From: Variovorax paradoxus
GTDB taxonomy: Bacteria; Pseudomonadota; Gammaproteobacteria; Burkholderiales; Burkholderiaceae_C
Length of the DNA: 64,000 nt
Direction: 5' to 3'
NCBI RefSeq assembly: GCF_024734665.1
Contig: NZ_CP102931.1
Span: 3,284,001 to 3,348,000, forward strand
The number at the start of each line of letters is the position of its first letter. Positions within the stretch are counted from its first letter, which is position 1. Below, piece by piece: positions 27,646 to 36,492 of this stretch. The position numbers and the translations under genes were made by a program. A model generated the notes under the pieces. That model made no database searches. It saw only the letters and a program-made list of their open reading frames with translations, and was not told the DNA's origin.

Positions 27646-30600
27646 ACGCCGTCCTCAAGCCCACCGCCAGCGGTGGTGTCATCGAATGCATCATTCCGAC
27701 GACGGAATCGCAGCGCGAAGTCTGGCTCGGCGCAGCCTTGAGCACAGAAGCCTCGATGGCCTACAACGAGTCGGTCGTGCTGCGCCTGCGCGGCGCGCTG
27801 GACTGCCCGGCCCTGGCGCGTGCCATGGCCCGGCTGCTCGAGCGCCACCAGGCGCTGCGCGCCACCATCTCGCCCGACGGCACCTACATGCTGGTCAGCC
27901 CTCCGGGCGAAAACCTGCTGCTGGAGCAGGACCTGGGCAGTCTCGAGCCTGAAGCCCGTGCGCATGCACTGCGCGACGCCCACGACGATGCGGTTTGCAC
28001 GCCCTTCTCGCTGGAGCATGGCCCGCTCTTCCGGGCCGCGCTGTACCGCCTGGACGATGCCGAGCACGAACTCGTGATGTCGGCGCATCACGTGGTGTGC
28101 GACGGCTGGTCGTGGGCCGTCATCACCGAGCAGCTGGGCCACCTCTATGCCGAGGAAACCGGCATTGGCCTGAAGCTCAAGACCGCGCCGCTCTTCGCCG
28201 ACTTTGCCGCCGAGGAAGCCGCCGCTGCCGCGAGTGCCGACATGCAGCCGCACATCGACTACTGGCTGGGCCGCTTCTCCGGCAACACGCTTCCGGTGCT
28301 CGACCTGCCGCTGGACCGCCCGCGCCCGGCTGTTCGCACCTTCAATTCGCGCCGCGCCGAGCGCCTGCTCGACAAACGCCTGGTCAGTGCCGTGCGCACG
28401 GCAAGCACCAGGGCCGGCGTCAGCCTTTTCACGGGCCTGCTCAGCGGCTTCGTTGCCACGCTGCACCGCCTCACGAGCCATGAGGACATCGTCGTCGGCA
28501 TTCCGGCGTCGGGCCAGCTCGCGCACGACATGCCCGGCCTGGTCGGCCACTGCGTGAACCTGCTGCCGCTGCGTATCGCCGCTCATTCGGGCATGCGCTT
28601 CGACGCGCTGATGGACGAATGCAGCACCGCCGTGCTCGACGCCTTCGACCACCAGGCGCTTACCTATGGCGCGCTGCTGGGCCAGCTTTCGCTGGAGCGC
28701 GACCCGAGCCGGCTGCCGCTGGTGAGCGTGGCCTTCAACGTCGACCCCGACGTGGCGAGCAGCGCGCAGGCGTTCACGACCCTCGACGTCGTGCAGGACA
28801 CCATCGCCCGCCAGTACGAGAACTTCGAACTGTTCGTCAACCTGCGCCCGCTCGATGGCGGTCTGCAAGTGGAGGTCCAGTACAACACCGACCTGTTCGA
28901 CGAGGTCAGCGTGCAGCGCTGGCTCGGCATGTTCGAGTGCGTGCTGCAGTCGGCCTCGCACAAGCCCGACGAAACGGTCGGCCGGCTCGAAGTGCTGTCC
29001 AGCACCGCCGCGCGTTCGCTGCTGGCGCTGCAGCCCGCGCGCGTTCCGCTGGTCGGCGAGCCGCTGGCGCATGCCGGCTTTCTTGCACGCGTGCCGCGGC
29101 AATCCAACCACCCGGCGGTGCGCGACGGCGCGCGAAGCTGCAGCTACGGCGAGCTCGATGCGCAATCCAACCGTCTGGCGCGTGCACTGCGCATGCGCGG
29201 CGTGGGCCGCGGCCAGCGCGTGGGGCTGTGCCTGGAGCGCAGCCTGGAGATGGTCGTCGCGATGCTCGGCATCCTGAAGGCGGGTGCGTCCTATGTGCCG
29301 CTCGACACCGCGTTTCCGCAGGCGCGGCTGGACCACTACGCGACCGACGCCAGCCTCAGCCAGATGCTGACCACGTCGGACATCGCGGCAGCGCCGCGCG
29401 GCTGGCGTGCCGACGCGGCCCTGCGGGTCTTCGAGATCGACCGCGACACCGCCTGGCTCAAGCTGTCCGGCGATGCGCTGCCGCCGAGCACCGACGACCC
29501 GGGACCCGAAGACGCTGCCTATGTGATCTACACCTCCGGCTCGACCGGTTTGCCCAAGGGCGTCATCGCCCATCACCGGGGCGTAGCGCACCTGCTGCAG
29601 TGGATGCAGCGCGAATCGGGCATCGGCCCGGCCGACCGCATCGCTGCCGTCACGACCTTGTCGTTCGACATGGCCGTGCCCGACCTGCTGCTGCCGCTGG
29701 CGGCGGGCGCCGAGCTCGTGATGGTGAAGCGCGAAGTCGCCATGGACGGCAACCGCCTTTCCAAAGCGCTCGAAGAAGAGCAGATCACGCTCCTGCAGGC
29801 CACCCCCGGCATGTGGCAGCTCCTGCTCGATGCCCAGTGGGCCGGCGGCGCCCCCGGCTTTCGTGGCTGGACCGGCGGTGAAGCGCTGCGCCCGAGCATG
29901 GCGCTGGCGCTGTGCGAGCGCATGGAAGGCTTGTGGAACGGCTACGGCCCGACCGAGACAACGGTGTACTCCACGGCCTGGCACGTTCGTCCCGAAGAGA
30001 TCGCATCGCGCGGCGTGTCGATCGGCAAACCCGTCGACAACACTGAAATCTGGATCCTCGACGCCAACCTGCAGCCCTGCCCCATCGGCGTGCCGGGAGA
30101 AATCTGCATCGCGGGCGAAGGCGTGTCGCTGGGCTACCTCGACCGCCCCGAGCTGACCGCCGAGCGTTTCGTCACGGTGCGCATCTTCGGCACCGCGAAG
30201 AAGGTGTACCGCTCGGGCGACCGCGGCCGCTGGCGCAACGACGGGCTGCTCGACCACCTCGGCCGGCTCGACTTTCAGGTGAAGGTGCGCGGCTACCGCA
30301 TCGAGCCCGGCGAGATCGAAGTGCGCTGCTGCGAAGTGGCCGGTGTCTCGCGCAGCGTGGTCGTGGCCCGCGAAGACAACCCCGGTGACGTGCGCCTGGT
30401 GGCCTACCTTGCGCTCGCCCAGGGCGCCGGCTTCGACCTCGATGCGCTGATGGTGCACCTGCGCAAGCATCTGCCGGCTTTCATGCTGCCGCAGCACGTG
30501 GTGACGCTCGACGCGCTGCCGACCCTGCCGAACGGAAAGATCGATCGCGTCTCGCTGCCGCCGCCGCAAGCGGTTGCACGCAACGAGGTACGGCGCGGCG

Positions 30601-32639
30601 CCGCCCCACGCAACGAGCACGAACGCAAGGTGCTCGCCGTCATGGAAAAGGTGCTGAGCCTGCCGGGCCTCGACATGCACGACAACTTCTTCACCATGGG
30701 CGGCCACTCGCTGCTGGCCGCGCGGCTCACCACGCTGCTGAGCCGCGAGTTCCAGGTCACGCTGCCGCTGCGCACCCTGTTCGAGGCGCCCACGGCCGAG
30801 AAGCTGGCCGCCGCCATCCAGGCCCTGCAGGGCGCGGGCGTCGGCCTGGAGGCGCCGATTGCCCTCCGCAGCGAGCGCCGCAGCGCACCGCTCACGCTTG
30901 CGCAGGAACGCATCCGCTTCATGGAGCAGCTGCACCCGGGCCGCTCTGTCTACAACGCGCCCTCGGCGCAGCGCCTGACCGGGCAGCTCGATGCGGCGCG
31001 CTTCGAAGGCGCGCTGCGCGAGATGATCCGCCGCCAGCCCTCGCTGCGCACTTCCATCGGCATTGATGCGCAGAGCGGAAAGCCGGTGCAAATGATCGCG
31101 GAGTCTGTGGAATTCGCCCTGCCGCTGGTCGACCTGCGCGGCCTGCCTGCTGACCAGCGCGAGGCCGAGCTGGCCGAACGCATGCAGGAAATGTCGGACC
31201 GGCCGATCGACATCCATTGCGCGCCGATGATGAACACGACGCTGTTCCAGCTCGACGACAACGAGCACGTCTTCCTGTTCGTGCCGCACCATCTGATCTG
31301 GGACGGCTGGTCTTTTGACCTGATGCAGCGCGAGCTGGGCGCGCTGTACGACGCCGCCGAACGCGGCCGTCCGCACAACCTGCCCGCGCTCGCCACCACC
31401 CACGGCGACTATGCCGAGTGGCTGGAGAAGTGGCTGACCGAGCCTGCCTGCGAGGAGCAGCTCGCGTTCTGGCGCGGCCGGCTCGAAGGCGCAAAGGCCG
31501 TGCGCCCGCCAAAGACCGACATGCCGCGCCGCGCGGGCAAGAGCGGCCAGGGCGGCGCGCACTGGATCCACGTCGACCTGCAGAGCACGCAGCATCTGCG
31601 CGAGATCGCGCGCGACATGGACGTGACGCTCAGCATGCTGACCTTCGGCATCTACGCGCTGACCATGGCGCAGGTAACGGGCAACGACACCATCGTCATC
31701 GCCAACCCGGTGCGCGGACGCCAGCAGGCCGAGACGGAAGACGTCATGGGCTTCTTCAACAACGTGCTGCCGGTCTCGCTCGCGGTCGACCAGTCGCTGC
31801 CGCTGCCCGCCTTCATGCGCTACGTGAAGCAGGAGCTGCTGTCGATGATGAACAACCAGCAGGTGCCGTTCGAGCGCCTGATGGCCGAGCCGGGCTATGC
31901 GGGGCAGATCAAGACTTCCGGCCCCTACCAGGCGATGTTCTCGTTCCAGGATGCGCGCGAACGCGCCCGCAGCGTCGGCAGCCTGCAGACCCGCCAGATG
32001 CATGTGATGCAGCACGGCGCCACCGACGACATTGGCGTGTGGCTGATGGACAAGCCGCACGGCCTGGAAGGCGCGCTGATCTACAACGCCGACGTGTACC
32101 TGCGCGAGACCGGCGCCCAGCTGCGCGAGCGCTATCTCGAAGTGCTGCGCCGTGTTGCCGACGATCCCGCCGCCACGCTCGCGGAAATCGCCAGCACCGA
32201 AGGCTCGACCAGCGCGGCCTACCTGCGCAAGCTGGCAGCTGCGGATGCGGACAAGAGCGCGCCGGCCGATGCCATCAATGGCAATGGGCACAAGGCGCCA
32301 CAGAGCCTGCTCAACCCCGAGCAGGCGCAGCTCGCCCAGATCTGGGCCGGCGTGATCGGCATCGACGTCAGCGACATCCGCGCCAGCGACAACTTCTTCG
32401 ACCTCGGCGGCGACTCGCTGCTGGTGCTGCGCGCGGTGCAGCAGGCCGCGCAGATGCTGGGGCACCGCGTGGAGCCGCGCCGCTACCTGTTCGAGAACCT
32501 CGGGCAGATCGCTTCCTCGGCCCATGCCGCGCCGCAGGGCGTGCCCTCGGACCTCGCGGAACTGGCCGCCGGCACGGCCGCGCAAGCACAGCGCGGCGGG
32601 CTGTTCGGTGCCCTCGGCCACTGGCTGCGCAAGGGGTGA
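27642..32639 (+). CDS. NRPS, C-A-PCP-C-PCP
   Basis: The ATG at 27642 overlaps the upstream stop by four bases and gives 1665 residues. Domains: condensation with HHVVCDG (149-155), adenylation (about 475-970, YTSGSTGLPKG near 626 and NGYGPTETT), PCP Ser1023 (MGGHSLLAARL), a second condensation with HHLIWDG (from His1216), and a terminal PCP Ser1592 (LGGDSLLVLRAV). The last module has no adenylation domain, and there is no thioesterase or reductase. The adenylation pocket (D-M-P-Q-W-G...) gives no confident substrate. It works after the 20278-27645 synthase. Confidence 0.92.
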   Translation: MNAVLKPTASGGVIECIIPTTESQREVWLGAALSTEASMAYNESVVLRLRGALDCPALARAMARLLERHQALRATISPDGTYMLVSPPGENLLLEQDLGSLEPEARAHALRDAHDDAVCTPFSLEHGPLFRAALYRLDDAEHELVMSAHHVVCDGWSWAVITEQLGHLYAEETGIGLKLKTAPLFADFAAEEAAAAASADMQPHIDYWLGRFSGNTLPVLDLPLDRPRPAVRTFNSRRAERLLDKRLVSAVRTASTRAGVSLFTGLLSGFVATLHRLTSHEDIVVGIPASGQLAHDMPGLVGHCVNLLPLRIAAHSGMRFDALMDECSTAVLDAFDHQALTYGALLGQLSLERDPSRLPLVSVAFNVDPDVASSAQAFTTLDVVQDTIARQYENFELFVNLRPLDGGLQVEVQYNTDLFDEVSVQRWLGMFECVLQSASHKPDETVGRLEVLSSTAARSLLALQPARVPLVGEPLAHAGFLARVPRQSNHPAVRDGARSCSYGELDAQSNRLARALRMRGVGRGQRVGLCLERSLEMVVAMLGILKAGASYVPLDTAFPQARLDHYATDASLSQMLTTSDIAAAPRGWRADAALRVFEIDRDTAWLKLSGDALPPSTDDPGPEDAAYVIYTSGSTGLPKGVIAHHRGVAHLLQWMQRESGIGPADRIAAVTTLSFDMAVPDLLLPLAAGAELVMVKREVAMDGNRLSKALEEEQITLLQATPGMWQLLLDAQWAGGAPGFRGWTGGEALRPSMALALCERMEGLWNGYGPTETTVYSTAWHVRPEEIASRGVSIGKPVDNTEIWILDANLQPCPIGVPGEICIAGEGVSLGYLDRPELTAERFVTVRIFGTAKKVYRSGDRGRWRNDGLLDHLGRLDFQVKVRGYRIEPGEIEVRCCEVAGVSRSVVVAREDNPGDVRLVAYLALAQGAGFDLDALMVHLRKHLPAFMLPQHVVTLDALPTLPNGKIDRVSLPPPQAVARNEVRRGAAPRNEHERKVLAVMEKVLSLPGLDMHDNFFTMGGHSLLAARLTTLLSREFQVTLPLRTLFEAPTAEKLAAAIQALQGAGVGLEAPIALRSERRSAPLTLAQERIRFMEQLHPGRSVYNAPSAQRLTGQLDAARFEGALREMIRRQPSLRTSIGIDAQSGKPVQMIAESVEFALPLVDLRGLPADQREAELAERMQEMSDRPIDIHCAPMMNTTLFQLDDNEHVFLFVPHHLIWDGWSFDLMQRELGALYDAAERGRPHNLPALATTHGDYAEWLEKWLTEPACEEQLAFWRGRLEGAKAVRPPKTDMPRRAGKSGQGGAHWIHVDLQSTQHLREIARDMDVTLSMLTFGIYALTMAQVTGNDTIVIANPVRGRQQAETEDVMGFFNNVLPVSLAVDQSLPLPAFMRYVKQELLSMMNNQQVPFERLMAEPGYAGQIKTSGPYQAMFSFQDARERARSVGSLQTRQMHVMQHGATDDIGVWLMDKPHGLEGALIYNADVYLRETGAQLRERYLEVLRRVADDPAATLAEIASTEGSTSAAYLRKLAAADADKSAPADAINGNGHKAPQSLLNPEQAQLAQIWAGVIGIDVSDIRASDNFFDLGGDSLLVLRAVQQAAQMLGHRVEPRRYLFENLGQIASSAHAAPQGVPSDLAELAAGTAAQAQRGGLFGALGHWLRKG

Positions 32640-32644
32640 AGAGC

Positions 32645-33418
32645 ATGAACAGCTCCGCCTACGCACTTTCCATCGACGCGCCGGTCTGCCGGTACGTCGA
32701 TCTGGACAGCTTCACCGACCTGCTGCCCGCCCAGGTGCTCTCCGAGGAAGAATGCACGCGCGCCGAGAACCTGCGTTCCCCCATCGACCGCCAGCGCTTC
32801 GTGGCCGCGCACATCGCGCTGCGGCAGGCGCTCAGCGAGTACACGGGCCTGCACAACGCCGCGCTGCAACTGTCCACCGGCTCCTTCGGCAGGCCTTCGC
32901 TGTCGGGTCACACGCGCACCCAGTTCTCGCTGAGCCACAGCCAGGGCCTGGCCTTGATCGCCATCGGCGGGCGCGGCCCGCTGGGCGCCGACGTCGAGCT
33001 GCTGCGACCGGTGCCGGATGCGGCGGTGCTCGCGGCGGAATACTTCACCCACCGCGAACAGGAAGCGCTGGCCGCCCTGCCCGCGCACGAGCGCGACCGT
33101 GCCTTCCTGACCTGCTGGAGCCGCAAGGAAGCCTGCCTGAAGGCTATCGGCGTGGGCCTGCTGGTGTCGTCGCAGACCTTCGAGGTGGGCCTGACGCCGG
33201 AGCGCCGCAGCGTCGAGCTGTCGGTGGCCGGCCGCATCCTGTGGCTGGTGGTGGGGCCGGCACCCGAGCGGCTCGACTGCGTGGGCTCGCTCGCCGAATG
33301 GCGCCAGACCGAAGCCCGCGCCCAGTCGTTCGGGTCGGATGACGGCGGCACGCGCATGAGCCAGCTGACCGCTCCCAAGGCGAACACCGCAGCGCGCTAC
33401 GCAGGGGCCGCGCAATGA
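32645..33418 (+). CDS. Sfp-type 4'-phosphopantetheinyl transferase
   Basis: A 257-residue protein starting at the ATG 5 bases after the NRPS stop. It carries the family signatures GADVE (magnesium site) and FLTCWSRKEACLKAIG (WxxKEAxxK), plus FSLSHSQG. It installs the phosphopantetheine arm on the PCP/ACP serines of the two megasynthases. It overlaps the next gene by four bases (ATGA). The C-terminal 30 residues are a low-complexity extension. Confidence 0.92.
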   Translation: MNSSAYALSIDAPVCRYVDLDSFTDLLPAQVLSEEECTRAENLRSPIDRQRFVAAHIALRQALSEYTGLHNAALQLSTGSFGRPSLSGHTRTQFSLSHSQGLALIAIGGRGPLGADVELLRPVPDAAVLAAEYFTHREQEALAALPAHERDRAFLTCWSRKEACLKAIGVGLLVSSQTFEVGLTPERRSVELSVAGRILWLVVGPAPERLDCVGSLAEWRQTEARAQSFGSDDGGTRMSQLTAPKANTAARYAGAAQ

Positions 33419-34236
33419 CCCGCTTCACGCCGCTCATGTTCGGACCGGCCTCGCGCCAGGTCTTCGGCGTGTTCCATGCCGCCGACGAAGACCGGGCCGA
33501 GAACACCGCGGTGCTCCTGTGCCCGCCCTTCGGGCAGGAGGGCCTGCGCACCCATCGCTTCTTCAAGGTGCTGGCCGAGCGCCTCTCGCGCGCCGGCATC
33601 GCCACGCTGCGCTTCGATTTCTACGGATCGGGCGACTCGCCCGGCGACGAGAGCGAGGGCGAACTCGACGGCTGGCGCCGCGACCTGTGCTCGGCGCACG
33701 AGGAACTGCGCCGGCGCGCACCGGGCGCCTCCATCGTGTGGATCGGCGCGCGGCTTGGTGCAACCCTGGCCGTGCTGGCCGCGCGCGGCGGACGCTGCGA
33801 CCCCGTGCGGCTGGTGCTGTGGGAGCCGGTGATCGACGGACGCCGCTATGCGCGGCAGCTGCGCGAACAGCACGTGGCCGCCATCGACACGACCTTCTGC
33901 ATCCCCGACCTGGCCTGGCGCCGCGGCCTCGTGCAGGAGCCCGACGCGCTGCCCGAGGAGGCCCTGGGCACCGCGCTCTCGCCCGCGCTGCGCGCTCAGC
34001 TTGCGGCGCTGGTTCCCGAGTCGCTGCCGCTCACTGCCCTGCACGACACGCTGGTGCTGGCCGAGCCCGACGACGAACGCACCGCGCAATGGGCGGCCGA
34101 CCAGCAATCGCGCCACATGCCGGTTCGCCTCGCGTACTTCAAGCACCAGCTCGACTGGGCCTCCGACCCGTATCCCAACAGCGCGATGGTCCCGGCCGAT
34201 GCGCTCAACCGCCTCCAGGGGGCTCTTCATGAATGA
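33415..34236 (+). CDS. Alpha/beta-hydrolase-fold protein, like exosortase-A-associated hydrolase 2
   Basis: A 273-residue alpha/beta hydrolase-fold protein (LCPPFGQEG oxyanion-type loop; RFDFYGSGDSPGDE). The nucleophile elbow reads WIGARLGATLAV, with Arg where GxSxG hydrolases have Ser. As I recall, hydrolase-2 proteins linked to exosortase-A EPS clusters have a similar GLRxGA elbow. It overlaps the PPTase gene and the next hydrolase gene, so it belongs to the megasynthase operon. It might bind or release the peptide/polyketide. Assignment to the exosortase-associated family is from memory and needs a profile search. Confidence 0.65.
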   Translation: MTRFTPLMFGPASRQVFGVFHAADEDRAENTAVLLCPPFGQEGLRTHRFFKVLAERLSRAGIATLRFDFYGSGDSPGDESEGELDGWRRDLCSAHEELRRRAPGASIVWIGARLGATLAVLAARGGRCDPVRLVLWEPVIDGRRYARQLREQHVAAIDTTFCIPDLAWRRGLVQEPDALPEEALGTALSPALRAQLAALVPESLPLTALHDTLVLAEPDDERTAQWAADQQSRHMPVRLAYFKHQLDWASDPYPNSAMVPADALNRLQGALHE

Positions 34237-35176
34237 CATGACGACAGCAACGGCAGCAGCAACGCAGACGCCGATGCGCTTCGGCCCCGGCGAGGCGCTG
34301 GTGGGCATGCTTACGGCGCCCGCGCAGCAGACGCCGGGCGGCATTGCCTGCCTCATGTTCAACATGGGCGCCAACCACCGCGTGGGCCCGCGCCGCATCA
34401 ACGTGAAGCTGGCGCACGTGCTGGCCGCGCGCGGCGTGAGCAGCCTGCGCTTCGACCTGGGCGGCGTGGGTGACAGCGACGCGCTCGACACCTCGCCCGA
34501 CCTGCAGGCGCGTGCCGTGCACGGCCTGCAGGCGGCCATGGACATAGCCGAACGCATGCTGGGTGCCCGGCAGTTCGTGATCGTCGCCATGTGCTCGGGC
34601 GTGGAACATGCCATGTCGGCGGCCCTGGCCGATGCGCGCGTGGTGGCGGTGTCGCTGTTCGACGGCTTCGCCTTCCCCGAGCGGCGCGCCCGCTGGGAGC
34701 GCAACCTGCGCCGCGCGCTGGCCGCGCCCGCGCACCCGTCCTTTCCCGGCAAGGCCAGGCGCTGGCTGCAACGCCACTTTTCGCGCAGCCACTCGACAAC
34801 GGCGCTGCCCGGCTTCTTCGCGGAGAAGCGCGCGCCTGAAGTCAACGCGGCCTGGTTCGGCACTGCGCTGCAGAGCCTGGTCGAACGCAAGGTGGCGGTG
34901 CAGCTGCTGTATTCGGGCTCGCTGCATGTATGCGACCGCGGCCGCGACCAGCTCGGCGCCTTCGCCCGCCTGCCCTTCACGCAGGCAGTGCAGTACGAGT
35001 TCATGGGCGAGGTCGATCACACCGTCTGCACGGAGAAGGGGCAGCGGCTGTTCCTCCAGTGTGTCGGCGATTGGGTCACCGACCGCTGCTTCGGCGCCAG
35101 CACCGAACGACGCAGCCAGAGCCGCCCGCTCGCGGGCGCCGAACACGCCATGCCCACCACCTGGGCTGCGCCCTGA
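34229..35176 (+). CDS. Alpha/beta-hydrolase-fold protein, like exosortase-A-associated hydrolase 1
   Basis: A 315-residue protein from the ATG at 34229, overlapping the previous stop by 8 bases. Alpha/beta-hydrolase features: FNMGANHRVGPRRI, LRFDLGGVGDSD, and an elbow VAMCSGVEHAMS where Cys-Ser stands in the nucleophile region. A C-terminal His (EVDHTVCTEKG) could complete a catalytic site. Pairs of such hydrolases are known beside exosortase/EPS genes. Here the pair follows NRPS genes lacking a thioesterase and precedes the Wza-like gene by 67 bases. Product release or transfer is an inference. Confidence 0.65.
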   Translation: MNDMTTATAAATQTPMRFGPGEALVGMLTAPAQQTPGGIACLMFNMGANHRVGPRRINVKLAHVLAARGVSSLRFDLGGVGDSDALDTSPDLQARAVHGLQAAMDIAERMLGARQFVIVAMCSGVEHAMSAALADARVVAVSLFDGFAFPERRARWERNLRRALAAPAHPSFPGKARRWLQRHFSRSHSTTALPGFFAEKRAPEVNAAWFGTALQSLVERKVAVQLLYSGSLHVCDRGRDQLGAFARLPFTQAVQYEFMGEVDHTVCTEKGQRLFLQCVGDWVTDRCFGASTERRSQSRPLAGAEHAMPTTWAAP

Positions 35177-35243
35177 GGCGAGCCCTCTCACCCTTTCATT
35201 CACCCCGAGCACCCACCTTCAACCGGCCGTCAAGGAGATCACC

Positions 35244-36455
35244 ATGCAACGCAAAGATCCAGCGACGCAGTCATGCGGAACGCGCCCTCTCGCAATCCGT
35301 GCCCAGGCACAGGTGGAGTCCCGCTTGCGATGGCTTGGCCTGGCCCTGCTGCTGTCCCTCGGGCTGGTCGCGCTTTCGGGCTGCGCGCCGGGCTTCGGCT
35401 CGGTGGGCCCGCTGGGCTTCGACCGCTCAACGGGTGACAGCACGGCCTCCGCCGGCAGCGGCAAGGTCATTGCGATCACGCCCGACCTGATCCGCGCGCA
35501 GATCGCGCAGAAGCCCAAGAGCGTGCCCGACAGCATCAAGCGCCTGTTCGCCGCGCCGCCGACCTACACCATCGGGCCGGGAGACGTGGTCGGCATCATC
35601 GTGTACGACCACCCCGAGCTGCTGCCGAACGCCGGCGCGGTGATCGCGCAGCAGTCCGACCCGACCGGCGTGACTGTTGCGCCCGGCTTCATCGTCGATG
35701 CCAAGGGTGAGATCTTCTTCCCCTACATCGGGCGTGCCAAGCTGCAGGGCCTGACGGAGAGCGGCGCGTCGGAGCTGGTCGCGAAGCGCATCAAGGCCTT
35801 CGTGAAAGACCCGCAGGTTTCGGTGCGCATCCAGTCGTTCCGCAGCCAGCGTGCCTACGTGCAGGGCGAGGTGCGCACGCCCGGCCTGCAGATCTTCACC
35901 GACGTGCCGATGACGCTGTCGGAGGCCATCAGCCGCGCCGGCAGCTTCACGCAGGCCGGAGACCGTTCGCGCATCACGCTGACGCGCGGCGGTGTCTCGA
36001 CGGAGATCAACCTGCCGGTGCTCCAGGCCCTGGGCGCCGACGGCAACAACATCCCGCTGCGCAACGGCGACGTGGTGAACGTCGGCACCCGCGAGGACAG
36101 CCGGGTCTACGTGATGGGCGAAGTCAAGGCGCCGTCGGCGCTGCAGATGCGCAACAACGGTCGGCTGAGCCTGAACGAGGCGCTGGGAGACGCGGGCGGA
36201 CCCGACCTGGCCACCTCCGACCCCGGCCAGATCTACGTGGTGCGCAACTCACCCGACAACCTCGACGTGCAGCAGGTCTACAACCTCAACGCGAAGAACC
36301 CGGTGGCGCTCGCGCTGGCCGACCGCTTCGAGCTGCAGCCGCGCGACGTGGTGTACGTCGACCGCGTGCCGCTGGTCAGCCTGAGCCGCGTGTTCGGCCT
36401 GATTCTGCCGGCCGCCCAGGTCATCAACCTTGCCCGCGACACCGCACGCCGGTAA
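35244..36455 (+). CDS. Wza-like polysaccharide export lipoprotein
   Basis: A 403-residue protein from the ATG at 35244 (AAGGAG 7 bases before). It has a signal peptide with an ALSGC lipobox, a polysaccharide-export domain (YTIGPGDVVGIIVYDHPEL, FFPYIGRAKLQGLT), then SLBB-type repeats (RAYVQGEVRTPGLQIFTDVPMTLSEAIS, RVYVMGEVKAPSALQM) and a C-terminal helix. It forms the outer-membrane channel for the EPS. It opens the EPS gene run directly after the hydrolases. Confidence 0.93.
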   Translation: MQRKDPATQSCGTRPLAIRAQAQVESRLRWLGLALLLSLGLVALSGCAPGFGSVGPLGFDRSTGDSTASAGSGKVIAITPDLIRAQIAQKPKSVPDSIKRLFAAPPTYTIGPGDVVGIIVYDHPELLPNAGAVIAQQSDPTGVTVAPGFIVDAKGEIFFPYIGRAKLQGLTESGASELVAKRIKAFVKDPQVSVRIQSFRSQRAYVQGEVRTPGLQIFTDVPMTLSEAISRAGSFTQAGDRSRITLTRGGVSTEINLPVLQALGADGNNIPLRNGDVVNVGTREDSRVYVMGEVKAPSALQMRNNGRLSLNEALGDAGGPDLATSDPGQIYVVRNSPDNLDVQQVYNLNAKNPVALALADRFELQPRDVVYVDRVPLVSLSRVFGLILPAAQVINLARDTARR

Positions 36456-36492
36456 GCGCCCAGCACCCCCGCAACAGGAAAAGGTGAATCCC

